From: Geobacillus thermoleovorans | GTDB taxonomy: Bacteria > Bacillota > Bacilli > Bacillales > Anoxybacillaceae | Direction: 5' to 3' | Length of the DNA stretch: 64,000 bases | Assembly (NCBI RefSeq): GCF_001610955.1 | Contig: NZ_CP014335.1 | Coordinates: 1,033,001 to 1,097,000 of the forward strand | Part shown: positions 16,914 to 26,078 of the stretch, piece by piece | How the letters are laid out: each line of letters starts with the position of its first letter | How positions within the stretch are numbered: the first letter of the stretch is position 1 | Program-made: the position numbers and the translations under genes | The notes under the pieces: model-generated | The model's database searches: none | Told to the model about the DNA's origin: nothing | What the model saw: only the letters and a program-made list of their open reading frames with translations

Positions 16914-17633
16914 ATGAGAAAATGGAAACTTCGCTTCATGAACTGGCTGTATAAGCTTTTGGCCAAGCTTGGCCTGAAGGCGGATGAAATTTATTATATC
17001 GGAGGCAGCGAAGCCCTCCCGCCGCCGCTGACAAAAGAAGAAGAGGAGCAGCTGATTGCCAGGCTCGCCGCCGGTGATGACACGGCAAGATCGCTTTTGA
17101 TCGAACGCAATTTGCGTCTTGTCGTCTACATTGCGCGCAAGTTTGAAAACACCGGCATTCACATTGAAGATTTGATCAGCATTGGAACGATCGGCCTCAT
17201 TAAGGCGGTCAACACGTTCAACCCAGAGAAGAAGATCAAGCTGGCGACATACGCGTCGCGCTGCATTGAAAACGAAATTTTAATGTATTTGCGCCGCAAC
17301 AACAAAGTGCGGGCGGAAGTGTCGTTTGATGAACCGCTCAATATCGACTGGGATGGCAACGAGCTGTTGCTTTCCGACGTGTTGGGAACGGATGACGACG
17401 TGATTACGAAAGATTTGGAAGCGGATGTCGACCGGCGCTTGCTCTTAAACGCCTTGCGCCAGCTGAGCGACCGCGAGAAGCAAATTATGGAATTGCGTTT
17501 TGGCCTCTCCGGCGGCGAAGAAAAGACGCAAAAAGACGTCGCTGATTTGCTCGGTATTTCGCAATCGTACATATCGCGGCTCGAGAAGCGGATCATTAAA
17601 CGGTTGCGCAAAGAATTCAATAAAATGATGTAG
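16914..17633 (+). CDS. sigE: RNA polymerase sigma factor SigE precursor (pro-sigma-E)
   Basis: Early mother-cell sporulation sigma factor. The 239-residue protein begins with an amphipathic pro-sequence (about residues 1-27) ending at the [12 protein letters not shown] junction where SpoIIGA cleaves in B. subtilis. Region 2 ([25 protein letters not shown]) and region 4 (helix-turn-helix near [19 protein letters not shown]) are intact. Its promoters in this window probably include those before spoVD and, less surely, spoVE. A terminator lies just after the stop. Confidence 0.98.
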   Translation: MRKWKLRFMNWLYKLLAKLGLKADEIYYIGGSEALPPPLTKEEEEQLIARLAAGDDTARSLLIERNLRLVVYIARKFENTGIHIEDLISIGTIGLIKAVNTFNPEKKIKLATYASRCIENEILMYLRRNNKVRAEVSFDEPLNIDWDGNELLLSDVLGTDDDVITKDLEADVDRRLLLNALRQLSDREKQIMELRFGLSGGEEKTQKDVADLLGISQSYISRLEKRIIKRLRKEFNKMM

Positions 17634-17636
17634 CGG

Positions 17637-17665
17637 GCGGCGGGAGCGAAATTCCGCCGCTTTTT
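17637..17665 (+). terminator. intrinsic terminator after sigE
   Basis: GCGGCGGGA (17637-17645) pairs with TTCCGCCGC (17652-17660), with one G-T wobble, followed by TTTTT. Confidence 0.8.
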
Positions 17666-17683
17666 CCGCGTCGGACAGGCTGT

Positions 17684-17712
17684 GCATATTTTTCCCTTCC
17701 AAGGAGATACTG
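17684..17712 (+). promoter_or_regulatory. sigma-F/sigma-G type promoter of sigG
   Basis: GCATA (17684-17688) fits the forespore -35 consensus GYWTA, and GGAGATACTG (17703-17712) fits GGnRAnAHTR exactly. The spacer is 14 nt, slightly shorter than usual. sigG is a known sigma-F and sigma-G target. Confidence 0.65.
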
Positions 17713-17752
17713 AAAACTGACGACTTAGCATCTCCTGATGGGAGGGAACAAC

Positions 17753-18532
17753 TTGACGAGGAACAAAGTCGAGATTTGCGGCGTAGACACTTCGAAGCTT
17801 CCCGTCCTCAAAAATGAGGAAATGCGTGAACTGTTTCGACGGATGCATGAGGGGGATTTGGAGGCAAGAGAAAAATTAGTAAACGGCAACTTGCGCCTCG
17901 TGTTGAGCGTCATTCAGCGCTTCAACAACCGAGGCGAATTTGTCGATGATTTGTTTCAAGTCGGCTGCATCGGACTTATGAAATCGATTGATAATTTTGA
18001 CCTCAATCAAAACGTGAAGTTTTCCACTTACGCCGTGCCGATGATCATCGGCGAAATCCGCCGCTATTTGCGCGACAACAACCCGATCCGCGTTTCGCGC
18101 TCGCTGCGCGACATCGCCTACAAAGCGTTGCAAGTGCGAGAGCGGCTCATGAGCGAGACGGCGAAAGAACCGTCAACCGAGGAAATTGCCAAAGAACTCG
18201 GCGTCGCCCATGAGGAAGTGGTTTTTGCCCTCGATGCCATTCAAGATCCTGTTTCGTTGTTTGAGCCGATTTACAACGACGGCGGCGACCCGATTTATGT
18301 GATGGACCAGCTGAGCGATGAGCGCAACCGTGACAGCCAATGGATCGAAGAAATCGCCTTGAAGGAAGGGCTTCGGCGGTTGAATGAGCGGGAAAAAATG
18401 ATCATCCGTAAACGCTTTTTCCAAGGAAAGACGCAAATGGAAGTGGCCGAGGAAATCGGCATTTCCCAAGCGCAAGTGTCGAGGCTCGAAAAAGCGGCGA
18501 TCCGGCAAATGAATAAAAACATCCAAGTATGA
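17753..18532 (+). CDS. sigG: RNA polymerase sigma factor SigG (late forespore)
   Basis: Forespore-specific sigma factor. From TTG 17753 the product has 259 residues and reads (M)TRNKVEICGVDTSKLPVL, matching B. subtilis SigG nearly residue for residue. Region 2 (RFNNRGEFVDDLFQVG), region 3 and the region 4 helix-turn-helix (EVAEEIGISQAQVSRLEKA) are intact. GGGAGGG at 17740-17746 gives 6-nt spacing; a longer start at 17738 lacks a ribosome-binding site. It has its own promoter and terminator, so it is a separate unit from spoIIGA-sigE. Confidence 0.97.
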   Translation: MTRNKVEICGVDTSKLPVLKNEEMRELFRRMHEGDLEAREKLVNGNLRLVLSVIQRFNNRGEFVDDLFQVGCIGLMKSIDNFDLNQNVKFSTYAVPMIIGEIRRYLRDNNPIRVSRSLRDIAYKALQVRERLMSETAKEPSTEEIAKELGVAHEEVVFALDAIQDPVSLFEPIYNDGGDPIYVMDQLSDERNRDSQWIEEIALKEGLRRLNEREKMIIRKRFFQGKTQMEVAEEIGISQAQVSRLEKAAIRQMNKNIQV

Positions 18533-18533
18533 C

Positions 18534-18557
18534 AGGCTGCAGGTGCAGCCTTTTTCT
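18534..18557 (+). terminator. intrinsic terminator after sigG
   Basis: AGGCTGC (18534-18540) and GCAGCCT (18545-18551) with a 4-nt loop, then a T-run. Confidence 0.82.
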
Positions 18558-18632
18558 TTGGCACATAACTGCACATTTGGCTTCATATAGATGAAAAAGA
18601 GGGAGAGAGGAAAGGCGGGGAGAAAAACCGTG

Positions 18633-18872
18633 ATGAGAATTTCCGAATTTCAGACGAAAGATGTCGTCAATGTAGCCAATGGGAAGAAGCTTGGCAATAT
18701 TGGGGACATTGATATTGATTTAGATACTGGAAAAATCCGCTCGCTCATTATTTTAGGCGCCGGAAAGATGCTCGGGCTGTTCGGCCGCGAAGAGGCGGTC
18801 GTCATTCCATGGCAGAACATCGTCAAAATCGGAGCCGATGTTATTTTAGTCCGCCTTCATGATTCCGATTAA
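18633..18872 (+). CDS. ylmC: YlmC/YmxH family PRC-barrel sporulation-associated protein
   Basis: Small 79-residue protein of the PRC-barrel YlmC/YmxH family, typical of spore formers; its function is unresolved. It starts MRISEFQTKDVVNV and ends in an IPWQNIVKIGADVILV strand pattern. ATG 18633 (or GTG 18630) is preferred because GGGGAG precedes it; the open frame extends 14 codons further upstream without a good site. It lies between sigG and the ylmD-divIVA group. The B. subtilis gene ylmA that would precede it is absent. Confidence 0.85.
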   Translation: MRISEFQTKDVVNVANGKKLGNIGDIDIDLDTGKIRSLIILGAGKMLGLFGREEAVVIPWQNIVKIGADVILVRLHDSD

Positions 18873-19119
18873 ACGGCTGGTGCAACGATTGGCCCCGTCG
18901 CTTGCAACGCGGCAGGACGATGTTGCAGACCTTTCCGCTTTTCGTGGGCAGATCGGCTATGCCGCCAGCGCGGTTTTCGGGCGGCAATAAGGGTTGGACA
19001 ATTTCTGCGGCAATGTTTCGACAAAATCATAAATAAAGGTTATCATGGACAAACAAACTATGATAAAATAGGAAAAAAAGTGATAAAAAACTACAAAAAA
19101 CAGCGTGAGGTTGACGCGA
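18873..19119 (+). promoter_or_regulatory. regulatory gap before pgeF with a Spo0A-box match and inverted repeat
   Basis: No gene is visible in this 247-nt gap. TTCGACAAA at 19017-19025 matches the inverted 0A box exactly. TTCGAC (19017-19022) with TATCAT (19041-19046) could be a weak sigma-A promoter (18-nt spacer). TTATCAT (19040-19046) and ATGATAA (19060-19066) form a 7-bp inverted repeat, a possible operator. Confidence 0.4.
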
Positions 19120-19944
19120 ATGCCGGACATTTTTCAACAAGAAGCCCGCGGCTGGCTCCGCTGCGGTGCGCCTCCGTTTGCTGGAGCCGTCGCTGGATTG
19201 ACGACGAAACATGGCGGGGAGAGCAAAGGGCCGTTCGCTTCGCTGAATATGGGGCTGCACGTCGGCGACGATCGCACGGTTGTTGTCGCCAACCGCGGGC
19301 GTTTGGCGCAATGGCTCTCATTCCCGCTTGAGCGATGGGTATGTTGTGAACAAGTGCATGGCGCCGACATTCGGAAGGTGACGAAAAACGAACGGGGGAA
19401 CGGAGCGCAAGATTTCGCCACGGCGGTTCCAGGGGTCGACGGGTTGTATACAGACGAAGCGGAGGTGTTGCTCGCGCTTTGTTTTGCCGATTGTGTGCCC
19501 ATTTATTTTGTGGCGCCATCTGCTGGGTTAGTCGGCCTTGCTCATGCCGGGTGGCGGGGAACGGCCGGCGGCATCGCTGGTCACATGGTGCGGCTTTGGC
19601 AAACGCGCGAACACATCGCGCCGAGCGACATCTATGTTGCCATCGGACCTGCCATCGGTCCGTGCTGTTATACGGTTGACGACCGTGTCGTGGACAGTCT
19701 GCGCCCGACGATTCCTCCGGAAAGCCCGTTGCCATGGCGGGAAACAAGCCCAGGGCAATATGCGCTCGACTTAAAGGAAGCCAATCGGCTTCAGTTGATC
19801 GCGGCTGGCGTTCCGAACAGCCATATTTATGTGTCAGAACGCTGTACAAGCTGTGAGGAAGCGTTGTTTTTTTCCCATCGCCGCGACCGCGGAACGACTG
19901 GAAGGATGTTGGCGTTTATCGGCCGAAGGGAGGAGACGGCATGA
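19120..19944 (+). CDS. pgeF: peptidoglycan editing factor PgeF / YlmD (YfiH-LACC1 family)
   Basis: Cytoplasmic protein of the YfiH/LACC1 (former multicopper polyphenol oxidase) family. Homologues act on purine nucleosides or are linked to accurate peptidoglycan precursor composition. The product is about 274 residues and shows metal-site motifs EQVHG, FADCVP and AHAGWRGT, and a late CTSC. ATG 19120 follows GTGAGG; GTG 19105 and TTG 19111 are alternatives. Its last 4 nt overlap ylmE. Confidence 0.88.
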   Translation: MPDIFQQEARGWLRCGAPPFAGAVAGLTTKHGGESKGPFASLNMGLHVGDDRTVVVANRGRLAQWLSFPLERWVCCEQVHGADIRKVTKNERGNGAQDFATAVPGVDGLYTDEAEVLLALCFADCVPIYFVAPSAGLVGLAHAGWRGTAGGIAGHMVRLWQTREHIAPSDIYVAIGPAIGPCCYTVDDRVVDSLRPTIPPESPLPWRETSPGQYALDLKEANRLQLIAAGVPNSHIYVSERCTSCEEALFFSHRRDRGTTGRMLAFIGRREETA

Positions 19945-20615
19945 CGGTGCGCGACAACTTGGCGGCCATTCGCCGAGAAATCGAGGCGGCCTGCGCTCGC
20001 GTCGGCCGCGATCCGGCCGGCGTGCGCATCGTGGCGGTCACTAAATATGTCGATGCCGAGCGGGCGATGGAGGTGCTTGACGCCGGCATTGCCGACCTCG
20101 GCGAAAACCGCTCCGACCAATTGATTGAAAAGCATGCACGGATCGGAAATCAAGCGACGTGGCATTTCATTGGGACGCTTCAGTCGCGCAAAGTCAAAGA
20201 CATTATTGATAAAGTCGATTACATTCATTCACTCGACCGCTTGTCGCTCGCGAAAGAAATTGAAAAACGGGCGGTGCGGCCAGTAAAATGTTTTGTGCAA
20301 GTGAACGTGTCGGGGGAAGTGACCAAACACGGGCTCGCCCCCGAAGAAACGATTCCGTTTATTGAACAACTTCGCGCCTTTTCGCGCATCGAAGTCGTCG
20401 GATTGATGACGATGGCGCCGCACACGGACGACGAAGCGGTATTGCGCGCTTGCTTCCGCCGATTGCGAGTGCTGAAGGAACACGTTCAGGCGATGGGAAT
20501 GGCCCATGCGCCATGCACCGAACTGTCAATGGGCATGTCAAACGATTACACGATCGCTATTGAGGAAGGAGCGACGTTTGTGCGCATAGGCAGCGCGCTT
20601 GTTGGATCATTGTAG
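19941..20615 (+). CDS. ylmE: pyridoxal phosphate homeostasis protein YlmE (YggS/PLPBP family)
   Basis: PLP-binding carrier protein with an alanine-racemase-like barrel. The 224-residue product has the PLP-lysine motif VAVTKYV, GENRSDQL, the WHFIGTLQSRK segment and the C-terminal VRIGSAL phosphate loop. It is translationally coupled to pgeF (ATGA overlap) and 13 nt upstream of sepF. This family commonly sits in division clusters of Gram-positive bacteria. Confidence 0.93.
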   Translation: MTVRDNLAAIRREIEAACARVGRDPAGVRIVAVTKYVDAERAMEVLDAGIADLGENRSDQLIEKHARIGNQATWHFIGTLQSRKVKDIIDKVDYIHSLDRLSLAKEIEKRAVRPVKCFVQVNVSGEVTKHGLAPEETIPFIEQLRAFSRIEVVGLMTMAPHTDDEAVLRACFRRLRVLKEHVQAMGMAHAPCTELSMGMSNDYTIAIEEGATFVRIGSALVGSL

Positions 20616-20628
20616 GAGGTGAAACCGG

Positions 20629-21057
20629 ATGGGATTGATGAAAAAATTCCGTGATTATTTTTTAGAAGAAGACTACGAAGACTATGAAGAAGAATATGAG
20701 GCGCCACAGCCGGAAGAAGAGGCGCTGCCGAAGACGGCAGGCAAGGCGAACGTCGTCAGCCTGCAAAGCGTGCAAAAATCGGCGAAAGTCGTGCTTGCTG
20801 AGCCGAGGGTGTATGCGGAGGCGCAGGAGATCGCCGACCATTTGAAAAGCCGGCGCGCGGTCATCGTCAACTTGCAGCGCATCCAGCATGAGCAGGCGAA
20901 GCGGATCGTCGACTTTTTAAGCGGCACGGTGTACGCCATTGGCGGCGACATTCAGCAAGTCGGCACAAAAATTTTTTTATGCACCCCGGAAAACGTCGAC
21001 GTCAGCGGCTCGATTTCGCTCGACGGCGAGGATGACAGACCGATGAAGAGGTGGTAG
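20629..21057 (+). CDS. sepF: Z-ring bundling protein SepF
   Basis: Curves and bundles FtsZ filaments and anchors them to the membrane. The 142-residue protein has an N-terminal amphipathic helix ([14 protein letters not shown]), a very acidic linker (about residues 13-33) and the SepF core (about 55-135) with [12 protein letters not shown] and [25 protein letters not shown] precedes the ATG at 7-8 nt. It lies next to ylmG as in B. subtilis. Confidence 0.96.
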   Translation: MGLMKKFRDYFLEEDYEDYEEEYEAPQPEEEALPKTAGKANVVSLQSVQKSAKVVLAEPRVYAEAQEIADHLKSRRAVIVNLQRIQHEQAKRIVDFLSGTVYAIGGDIQQVGTKIFLCTPENVDVSGSISLDGEDDRPMKRW

Positions 21058-21060
21058 CTG

Positions 21061-21333
21061 TTGGATTATGTACTCACGTTTTTGACGACAGTGATTCAAG
21101 TGTACTCGTATGCGCTGATCATTTATATTTTAATGTCATGGTTTCCCAATGCGCGCGAAACGCGGTTCGGACAGATGTTGGCCGCTATTTGCGAGCCGTA
21201 TTTAGAGCCGTTTCGGCGGGTCATTCCGCCGCTTGGCATCATTGACGTCTCCCCAATCGTCGCGTTTATCGTTCTTGAATTCGCGACGAGAGGGCTTCAC
21301 GCCCTGTTCGACATTCTTCAGTCGCAGTTTTAA
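21061..21333 (+). CDS. ylmG: YggT family membrane protein YlmG
   Basis: Small (90-residue) membrane protein of the YggT family with two hydrophobic segments (about 3-22 and 58-80) and the family motif NARETRFGQ...[15 protein letters not shown]. The start is TTG 21061, 3 nt after the sepF stop, with GAGGTGG at its 5' side. The function is not defined; homologues affect nucleoid or chloroplast organisation and osmotic tolerance. Confidence 0.88.
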   Translation: MDYVLTFLTTVIQVYSYALIIYILMSWFPNARETRFGQMLAAICEPYLEPFRRVIPPLGIIDVSPIVAFIVLEFATRGLHALFDILQSQF

Positions 21334-21406
21334 CTTCGTTTTGCGCGCACGGCGCCGCCGCTCTCCGCCCGGCAGGCAAAAAGGCGGAAGGGCGAAACTC
21401 GCAGAG

Positions 21407-21427
21407 AGGAATCCGTTGTGGGTTCCT
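21407..21427 (+). repeat. short hairpin between ylmG and ylmH
   Basis: AGGAATCC (21407-21414) and GGGTTCCT (21420-21427) pair with one wobble; a weak T-rich tail follows. It may be a leaky terminator. Confidence 0.35.
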
Positions 21428-21455
21428 TTCTTCCATGAAAGCAAGGTGACGTCGA

Positions 21456-22229
21456 GTGGAGCTGTATCAGCATTTTCGCAAAGAGGAACATCCGTTCATT
21501 GATCAAGTGCTCGAGTGGAAGGAGATGGTGAGCCGTCAGTACGCTCCGAAGCTGACCGATTTTCTCGATCCGCGCGAGCAGCAAATCGTGCAAAGCATCG
21601 CCGGCGGTGCGGAAGATGTGCGCGCGTTCTTTTTCGGCGGCGCCCCGTTTGTCGAGCGGAAGCGGGTGTTTCTCGCTCCGCCGTATATCGACCCTGAGGA
21701 AGAGGATTATGGCATTGTACTGTTTGCCGTCCGCTATCCGGCGAAATTCGTTTCCCTTGAACATCGCGACGTGTTGGGGGCGCTGATGTCGCTTGGCTTG
21801 CGGCGCGGCAAGTTTGGCGATATTCTCATTCGGGATGGGGAAATTCAGTTTTTTGTTGCTGCTGAAGTCGCCGACTACGTCCGCTTGCATGTCGAAACGA
21901 TCGGCAAAGCTCCGGTTGCGCTTGAGCCGCTTCCGTTGTCGGCAGCCATGCCGCTTGCCGAAACGTGGGAGGAAGGAACGGTCACGGTGTCTTCTCTAAG
22001 GCTCGATGCTGTGCTCGCTCAGGTGTTTCGCCTTGCGCGCGAGAAAGCGCGTGCGCTTGTTGAAAGCGGGCTTGTCAAAGTCAACTGGAAGGTGGTGGAC
22101 AAGCCGGATTTCCTCTGCGGACCGGGCGATGTCCTGTCGGCGCGCGGTTTTGGCCGCTGCAAGCTGTTTTCGGTGGAAGGGCCGACGAAAAAAGAGCGCT
22201 GGCTCGTTCAGATTGGCCGACAAAAATAA
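21456..22229 (+). CDS. ylmH: S4-domain RNA-binding protein YlmH
   Basis: Cytoplasmic protein with an N-terminal YlmH-type domain (about 1-175) and a C-terminal S4 RNA-binding domain (about 183-245; LRLDAVLAQVFRLAREKARAL). B. subtilis YlmH has been implicated in ribosome-associated quality control, binding peptidyl-tRNA/50S complexes. RqcH of the same pathway is encoded at 41592-43331. The start is GTG 21456 after AAGGTGA. The 257-residue length matches the family. Confidence 0.9.
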   Translation: MELYQHFRKEEHPFIDQVLEWKEMVSRQYAPKLTDFLDPREQQIVQSIAGGAEDVRAFFFGGAPFVERKRVFLAPPYIDPEEEDYGIVLFAVRYPAKFVSLEHRDVLGALMSLGLRRGKFGDILIRDGEIQFFVAAEVADYVRLHVETIGKAPVALEPLPLSAAMPLAETWEEGTVTVSSLRLDAVLAQVFRLAREKARALVESGLVKVNWKVVDKPDFLCGPGDVLSARGFGRCKLFSVEGPTKKERWLVQIGRQK

Positions 22230-22307
22230 GCAAATGACGGCAGGAAATCGGCAAACCATGTCGAATGAAAGTGAAGAAAAGGAATGATGGAGACGGAGGT
22301 GGCCGTT

Positions 22308-22820
22308 GTGCCGTTGACGCCATTGGATATTCACAACAAGGAATTCAGCCGCGGGTTTCGTGGGTACGATGAAGACGAAGTGAACGAGTTTCTCGATCAA
22401 GTCATTAAAGACTATGAAATGCTCATCCGTGAAAAAAAGCAGCTGGAAGAAAAAGTGGCCGAACTGACGGAAAAGCTGAACTACTTTGCGAACATTGAAG
22501 AGACGCTCAATAAGTCGATTCTTGTTGCACAGGAAGCAGCGGAAGAAGTGAAGCGGAATGCGCAAAAAGAGGCGAAGCTGATCATTAAAGAGGCGGAAAA
22601 AAACGCCGAGCGCATCATCAGCGATGCATTAGCGAAATCGCGGAAAATCGCCCTCGAGATCGAGGAGCTGAAGCGGCAGTCGAAAGTGTTCCGCGCCCGT
22701 TTCCGCATGCTTGTCGAGGCCCAGCTCGATATGATCAACAGCCGCGATTGGGACGAGTTGATGGAGTATGAGGCGCCGGATTTGGAAGAAGGGGCGAGAG
22801 AACCGCTGTCACAGCCTTGA
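22308..22820 (+). CDS. divIVA: cell-pole and septum protein DivIVA
   Basis: Coiled-coil protein that recognises negatively curved membrane at septa and poles. The product is 170 residues. The N-terminal lipid-binding domain (PLTPLDIHNKEFSRGFRGY) is followed by long coiled coils (about 25-55 and 65-145), with the conserved ANIEETLNKSILVAQEAAE stretch near 65-85, and an acidic tail. GTG 22308 is chosen because GGAGGT at 22295-22300 is 7 nt away and the family begins MPLTP; an upstream ATG at 22284 would add an unconserved extension. Confidence 0.95.
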   Translation: MPLTPLDIHNKEFSRGFRGYDEDEVNEFLDQVIKDYEMLIREKKQLEEKVAELTEKLNYFANIEETLNKSILVAQEAAEEVKRNAQKEAKLIIKEAEKNAERIISDALAKSRKIALEIEELKRQSKVFRARFRMLVEAQLDMINSRDWDELMEYEAPDLEEGAREPLSQP

Positions 22821-22846
22821 CGAACCGAAGACGTTTCGGTTATAAT
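22817..22846 (+). promoter_or_regulatory. sigma-A promoter of ileS
   Basis: TTGACG (22817-22822) and TATAAT (22841-22846), 18-nt spacer. The -35 overlaps the divIVA stop codon. Confidence 0.7.
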
Positions 22847-22867
22847 AATTGGCAAAAATCGCCGCAT

Positions 22868-22898
22868 CAGCCGCCGTGGGAGGCGGTTGGCTTTTTTC
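22868..22898 (+). terminator. intrinsic terminator between divIVA and the ileS T-box
   Basis: CAGCCGCC and GGCGGTTGG form a stem around GTGGGA, followed by six T residues. It can end divIVA transcription, but it also lies downstream of the likely ileS promoter at 22841. Confidence 0.75.
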
Positions 22899-22925
22899 AG
22901 GATGAATAGCGAAATAGCCATCGAC

Positions 22926-23160
22926 GATGAAAGGGACAGTAGCTCTTGTACGACCGGTCGCAGCGAGCCGGGGATGGTGGAAGCCTGGCATCGGCGCAAG
23001 AGTGAACATCACCCTGGAGTTCCATGCCGAACATCAAGTAGGCCATGGCGCGTCATTCCCGTTACGAATGAAAAGAGGGCTGTGCGTCGTTTGCATGGCC
23101 AAGAAGGGTGGTACCGCGAGACCGTTCTCGTCCCTTGCCGGGGGGAGAACGGTTTTTTAT
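22926..23160 (+). promoter_or_regulatory. T-box riboswitch (isoleucine) controlling ileS
   Basis: Leader RNA that senses uncharged tRNA-Ile. Visible parts are stem I with the AGCGAGCCGGGGATGGTGG distal-loop region (from about 22963), a specifier codon ATC in GAACATCACCC (23008-23010), and the canonical T-box AGGGTGGTACCGCG at 23105-23118. The terminator stem is ACCGTTCTC / GAGAACGGT (23121-23153) with a T-run. Read-through occurs when uncharged tRNA-Ile stabilises the antiterminator. Confidence 0.95.
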
Positions 23161-23191
23161 TTGGAATCTATCGTTCGAAGGAGGAGCAAGG

Positions 23192-25966
23192 ATGGATTAC
23201 AAAGAAACGCTGCTCATGCCGAAGACCGACTTCCCGATGCGCGGCAACTTGCCGAAGCGGGAGCCGGAAATGCAAAAAAAATGGGAGGAAATGGACATTT
23301 ACCGGAAAGTGCAGGAGTGGACGAAAGGACGGCCGCTGTTTGTTCTGCATGACGGCCCGCCGTATGCCAACGGCGACATTCATATGGGTCATGCGCTGAA
23401 CAAAATTTTAAAAGATATCATCGTCCGCTACAAATCCATGAGCGGCTATTGCGCCCCATACGTGCCGGGCTGGGATACGCACGGCTTGCCGATCGAAACG
23501 GCCCTTGCCAAGCAAGGAGTTGACCGCAAATCGATGAGCGTCGCCGAGTTCCGCAAGCGGTGCGAGCAATATGCGTATGAACAAATCGACAACCAGCGCC
23601 GGCAATTCAAGCGGCTCGGTGTGCGCGGCGACTGGGACAACCCATACATTACGCTCAAACCGGAGTACGAAGCCCAGCAAATTAAAGTGTTTGGCGAAAT
23701 GGCGAAAAAAGGGCTCATCTACAAAGGGTTGAAGCCGGTCTATTGGTCGCCGTCAAGCGAATCGGCGCTCGCCGAAGCGGAAATCGAATATAAAGACAAG
23801 CGCTCGCCGTCGATTTATGTCGCCTTCCCGGTGAAAAACGGCAAAGGCGTGCTTGAGGGCGATGAGCGAATCGTCATTTGGACGACGACGCCGTGGACGA
23901 TTCCGGCGAACTTGGCGATCGCGGTTCATCCGGATTTGGATTACCATGTTGTCGATGTCAGCGGAAAACGGTATGTCGTCGCCGCCGCCTTGGCGGAATC
24001 GGTGGCGAAAGAAATCGGTTGGGACGCATGGTCGGTCGTCAAAACGGTCAAAGGAAAAGAGCTTGAATACGTCGTGGCGAGACATCCGTTTTATGAGCGC
24101 GACTCGCTTGTTGTGTGCGGCGAACACGTCACGACCGACGCCGGCACGGGCTGCGTCCATACGGCGCCGGGCCACGGGGAAGACGACTTTCTCGTTGGGC
24201 AAAAATATGGGCTTCCGGTCCTTTGTCCGGTTGATGAACGCGGCTACATGACCGAGGAAGCGCCGGGATTTGCCGGGATGTTTTACGAAGACGCCAACAA
24301 GGCGATTACACAGAAGCTTGAGGAAGTCGGCGCTTTGTTGAAGCTTGGGTTTATCACCCACTCGTATCCGCACGACTGGCGGACAAAGCAGCCGACGATT
24401 TTCCGGGCGACAACGCAATGGTTTGCATCGATCGATAAAATCCGCAACGAGCTGCTTCAAGCGATTAAGGAAACGAAATGGATTCCGGAGTGGGGGGAAA
24501 TCCGCATCCACAACATGGTGCGCGACCGCGGCGACTGGTGCATTTCCCGCCAACGCGCCTGGGGGGTGCCGATTCCGGTCTTTTACGGCGAAAACGGTGA
24601 ACCGATCATCACCGATGAGACGATTGAGCATGTGTCGAACCTGTTCCGCCAATACGGGTCGAACGTCTGGTTTGAACGCGAGGCGAAAGACTTGCTGCCG
24701 GAAGGATTCACCCATCCGTCGAGCCCGAACGGCATCTTTACGAAAGAAACGGACATTATGGATGTCTGGTTTGACTCCGGTTCGTCGCACCAAGCCGTGT
24801 TGGTCGAACGCGACGATCTCGTGCGTCCGGCTGATTTGTATTTGGAAGGCTCCGACCAATACCGCGGCTGGTTCAACTCATCGCTGTCCACCGCCGTTGC
24901 CGTCACCGGCAAAGCGCCGTATAAAGGCGTGTTGAGCCACGGCTTTGTCTTGGACGGCGAAGGGCGGAAAATGAGCAAGTCGCTCGGCAACGTCGTCGTG
25001 CCGGCGAAAGTGATGGAACAGTTTGGCGCCGACATTTTGCGCCTTTGGGTCGCTTCGGTTGACTACCAAGCGGACGTGCGCATCTCCGACCATATTTTAA
25101 AACAAGTGTCGGAAGTGTACCGGAAAATCCGCAACACGTTCCGGTTTATGCTCGGCAACTTGTTCGATTTCGATCCGAACCAAAACGCCGTGCCGGTTGG
25201 GGAGCTTGGCGAAGTCGACCGCTATATGCTGGCGAAGTTGAACAAGCTGATCGCCAAAGTGAAAAAGGCCTATGACAGCTACGATTTCGCCGCGGTTTAC
25301 CATGAGATGAACCATTTCTGCACCGTCGAGCTGAGCGCGTTTTACTTGGATATGGCGAAAGACATTTTGTACATCGAAGCGGCCGACTCGCGCGCCCGCC
25401 GCGCCGTGCAGACGGTGCTCTATGAAACGGTCGTCGCGTTGGCGAAGCTCATCGCGCCGATTTTGCCGCATACCGCCGATGAAGTGTGGGAGCATATCCC
25501 GAATCGAAGAGAAAACGTCGAAAGCGTCCAGCTCACCGATATGCCGGAGCCGATCGCGATCGACGGCGAAGAAGCGCTGCTGGCGAAATGGGATGCGTTT
25601 ATGGACGTGCGCGATGACATGTTAAAAGCGCTCGAGAACGCACGCAATGAAAAAGTGATCGGCAAATCGCTGACGGCCAGCGTCATCGTCTACCCGAAAG
25701 ACGAGGCGCGGAAGCTATTGGCGTCGCTTGATGCCGACTTGCGCCAGCTTCTCATCGTTTCCGCCTTTTCGATCGCCGATGAGCCGTATGACGCCGCGCC
25801 GGCCGAAGCCGAGCGGCTCGACCACGTGGCCGTCATCGTCCGCCCGGCGGAAGGCGAGACGTGCGAGCGGTGCTGGACGGTGACTCCAGCTGTCGGACAA
25901 GATCCGTCCCACCCGACGCTTTGCCCGCGCTGCGCGCACATTGTGAACGAACATTATTCCGCATAA
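23192..25966 (+). CDS. ileS: isoleucyl-tRNA synthetase
   Basis: Class I aminoacyl-tRNA synthetase charging tRNA-Ile, with an editing domain against valine. The 924-residue protein has the HIGH-type motif HMGH at 64-67, the CP1 editing insert, and KMSKS with Lys593. A C-terminal zinc motif consists of CERC and CPRC pairs. ATG 23192 follows AAGGAGGA; an in-frame ATG further upstream lies inside the T-box and is not used. Expression is set by the T-box leader. A strong stem follows the stop. Confidence 0.98.
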   Translation: MDYKETLLMPKTDFPMRGNLPKREPEMQKKWEEMDIYRKVQEWTKGRPLFVLHDGPPYANGDIHMGHALNKILKDIIVRYKSMSGYCAPYVPGWDTHGLPIETALAKQGVDRKSMSVAEFRKRCEQYAYEQIDNQRRQFKRLGVRGDWDNPYITLKPEYEAQQIKVFGEMAKKGLIYKGLKPVYWSPSSESALAEAEIEYKDKRSPSIYVAFPVKNGKGVLEGDERIVIWTTTPWTIPANLAIAVHPDLDYHVVDVSGKRYVVAAALAESVAKEIGWDAWSVVKTVKGKELEYVVARHPFYERDSLVVCGEHVTTDAGTGCVHTAPGHGEDDFLVGQKYGLPVLCPVDERGYMTEEAPGFAGMFYEDANKAITQKLEEVGALLKLGFITHSYPHDWRTKQPTIFRATTQWFASIDKIRNELLQAIKETKWIPEWGEIRIHNMVRDRGDWCISRQRAWGVPIPVFYGENGEPIITDETIEHVSNLFRQYGSNVWFEREAKDLLPEGFTHPSSPNGIFTKETDIMDVWFDSGSSHQAVLVERDDLVRPADLYLEGSDQYRGWFNSSLSTAVAVTGKAPYKGVLSHGFVLDGEGRKMSKSLGNVVVPAKVMEQFGADILRLWVASVDYQADVRISDHILKQVSEVYRKIRNTFRFMLGNLFDFDPNQNAVPVGELGEVDRYMLAKLNKLIAKVKKAYDSYDFAAVYHEMNHFCTVELSAFYLDMAKDILYIEAADSRARRAVQTVLYETVVALAKLIAPILPHTADEVWEHIPNRRENVESVQLTDMPEPIAIDGEEALLAKWDAFMDVRDDMLKALENARNEKVIGKSLTASVIVYPKDEARKLLASLDADLRQLLIVSAFSIADEPYDAAPAEAERLDHVAVIVRPAEGETCERCWTVTPAVGQDPSHPTLCPRCAHIVNEHYSA

Positions 25967-25969
25967 CGA

Positions 25970-26008
25970 AAAGCGGCAAGGCTGCCCCAAGGTAGCCTTG
26001 CCGCTTCA
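25970..26008 (+). terminator. intrinsic terminator after ileS
   Basis: AAGCGGCAAGGCT and AGCCTTGCCGCTT form a perfect 13-bp stem. The T-tract is weak (TTCATTTGTTT). Confidence 0.72.
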
Positions 26009-26009
26009 T

Positions 26010-26038
26010 TTGTTTGCCATGGCGAATTATGCTACAAT
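26010..26038 (+). promoter_or_regulatory. promoter of lspA-rluD
   Basis: TTGTTT (26010-26015), a 17-nt spacer, and an extended -10 TGCTACAAT ending at 26038. Confidence 0.6.
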
Positions 26039-26078
26039 GCAAAAAGGATGAATGAGAAGGACAGGGGGACTTGGCACG

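Noticed and set aside
23108..23191. N-terminal extension of IleS
   Set aside because: It lies within the T-box terminator region; the ATG at 23192 has AAGGAGGA and matches the family start.
23753..24859. 368-codon minus-strand frame inside ileS
   Set aside because: Shadow of ileS with Arg/His/Val-rich translation and no start signal.
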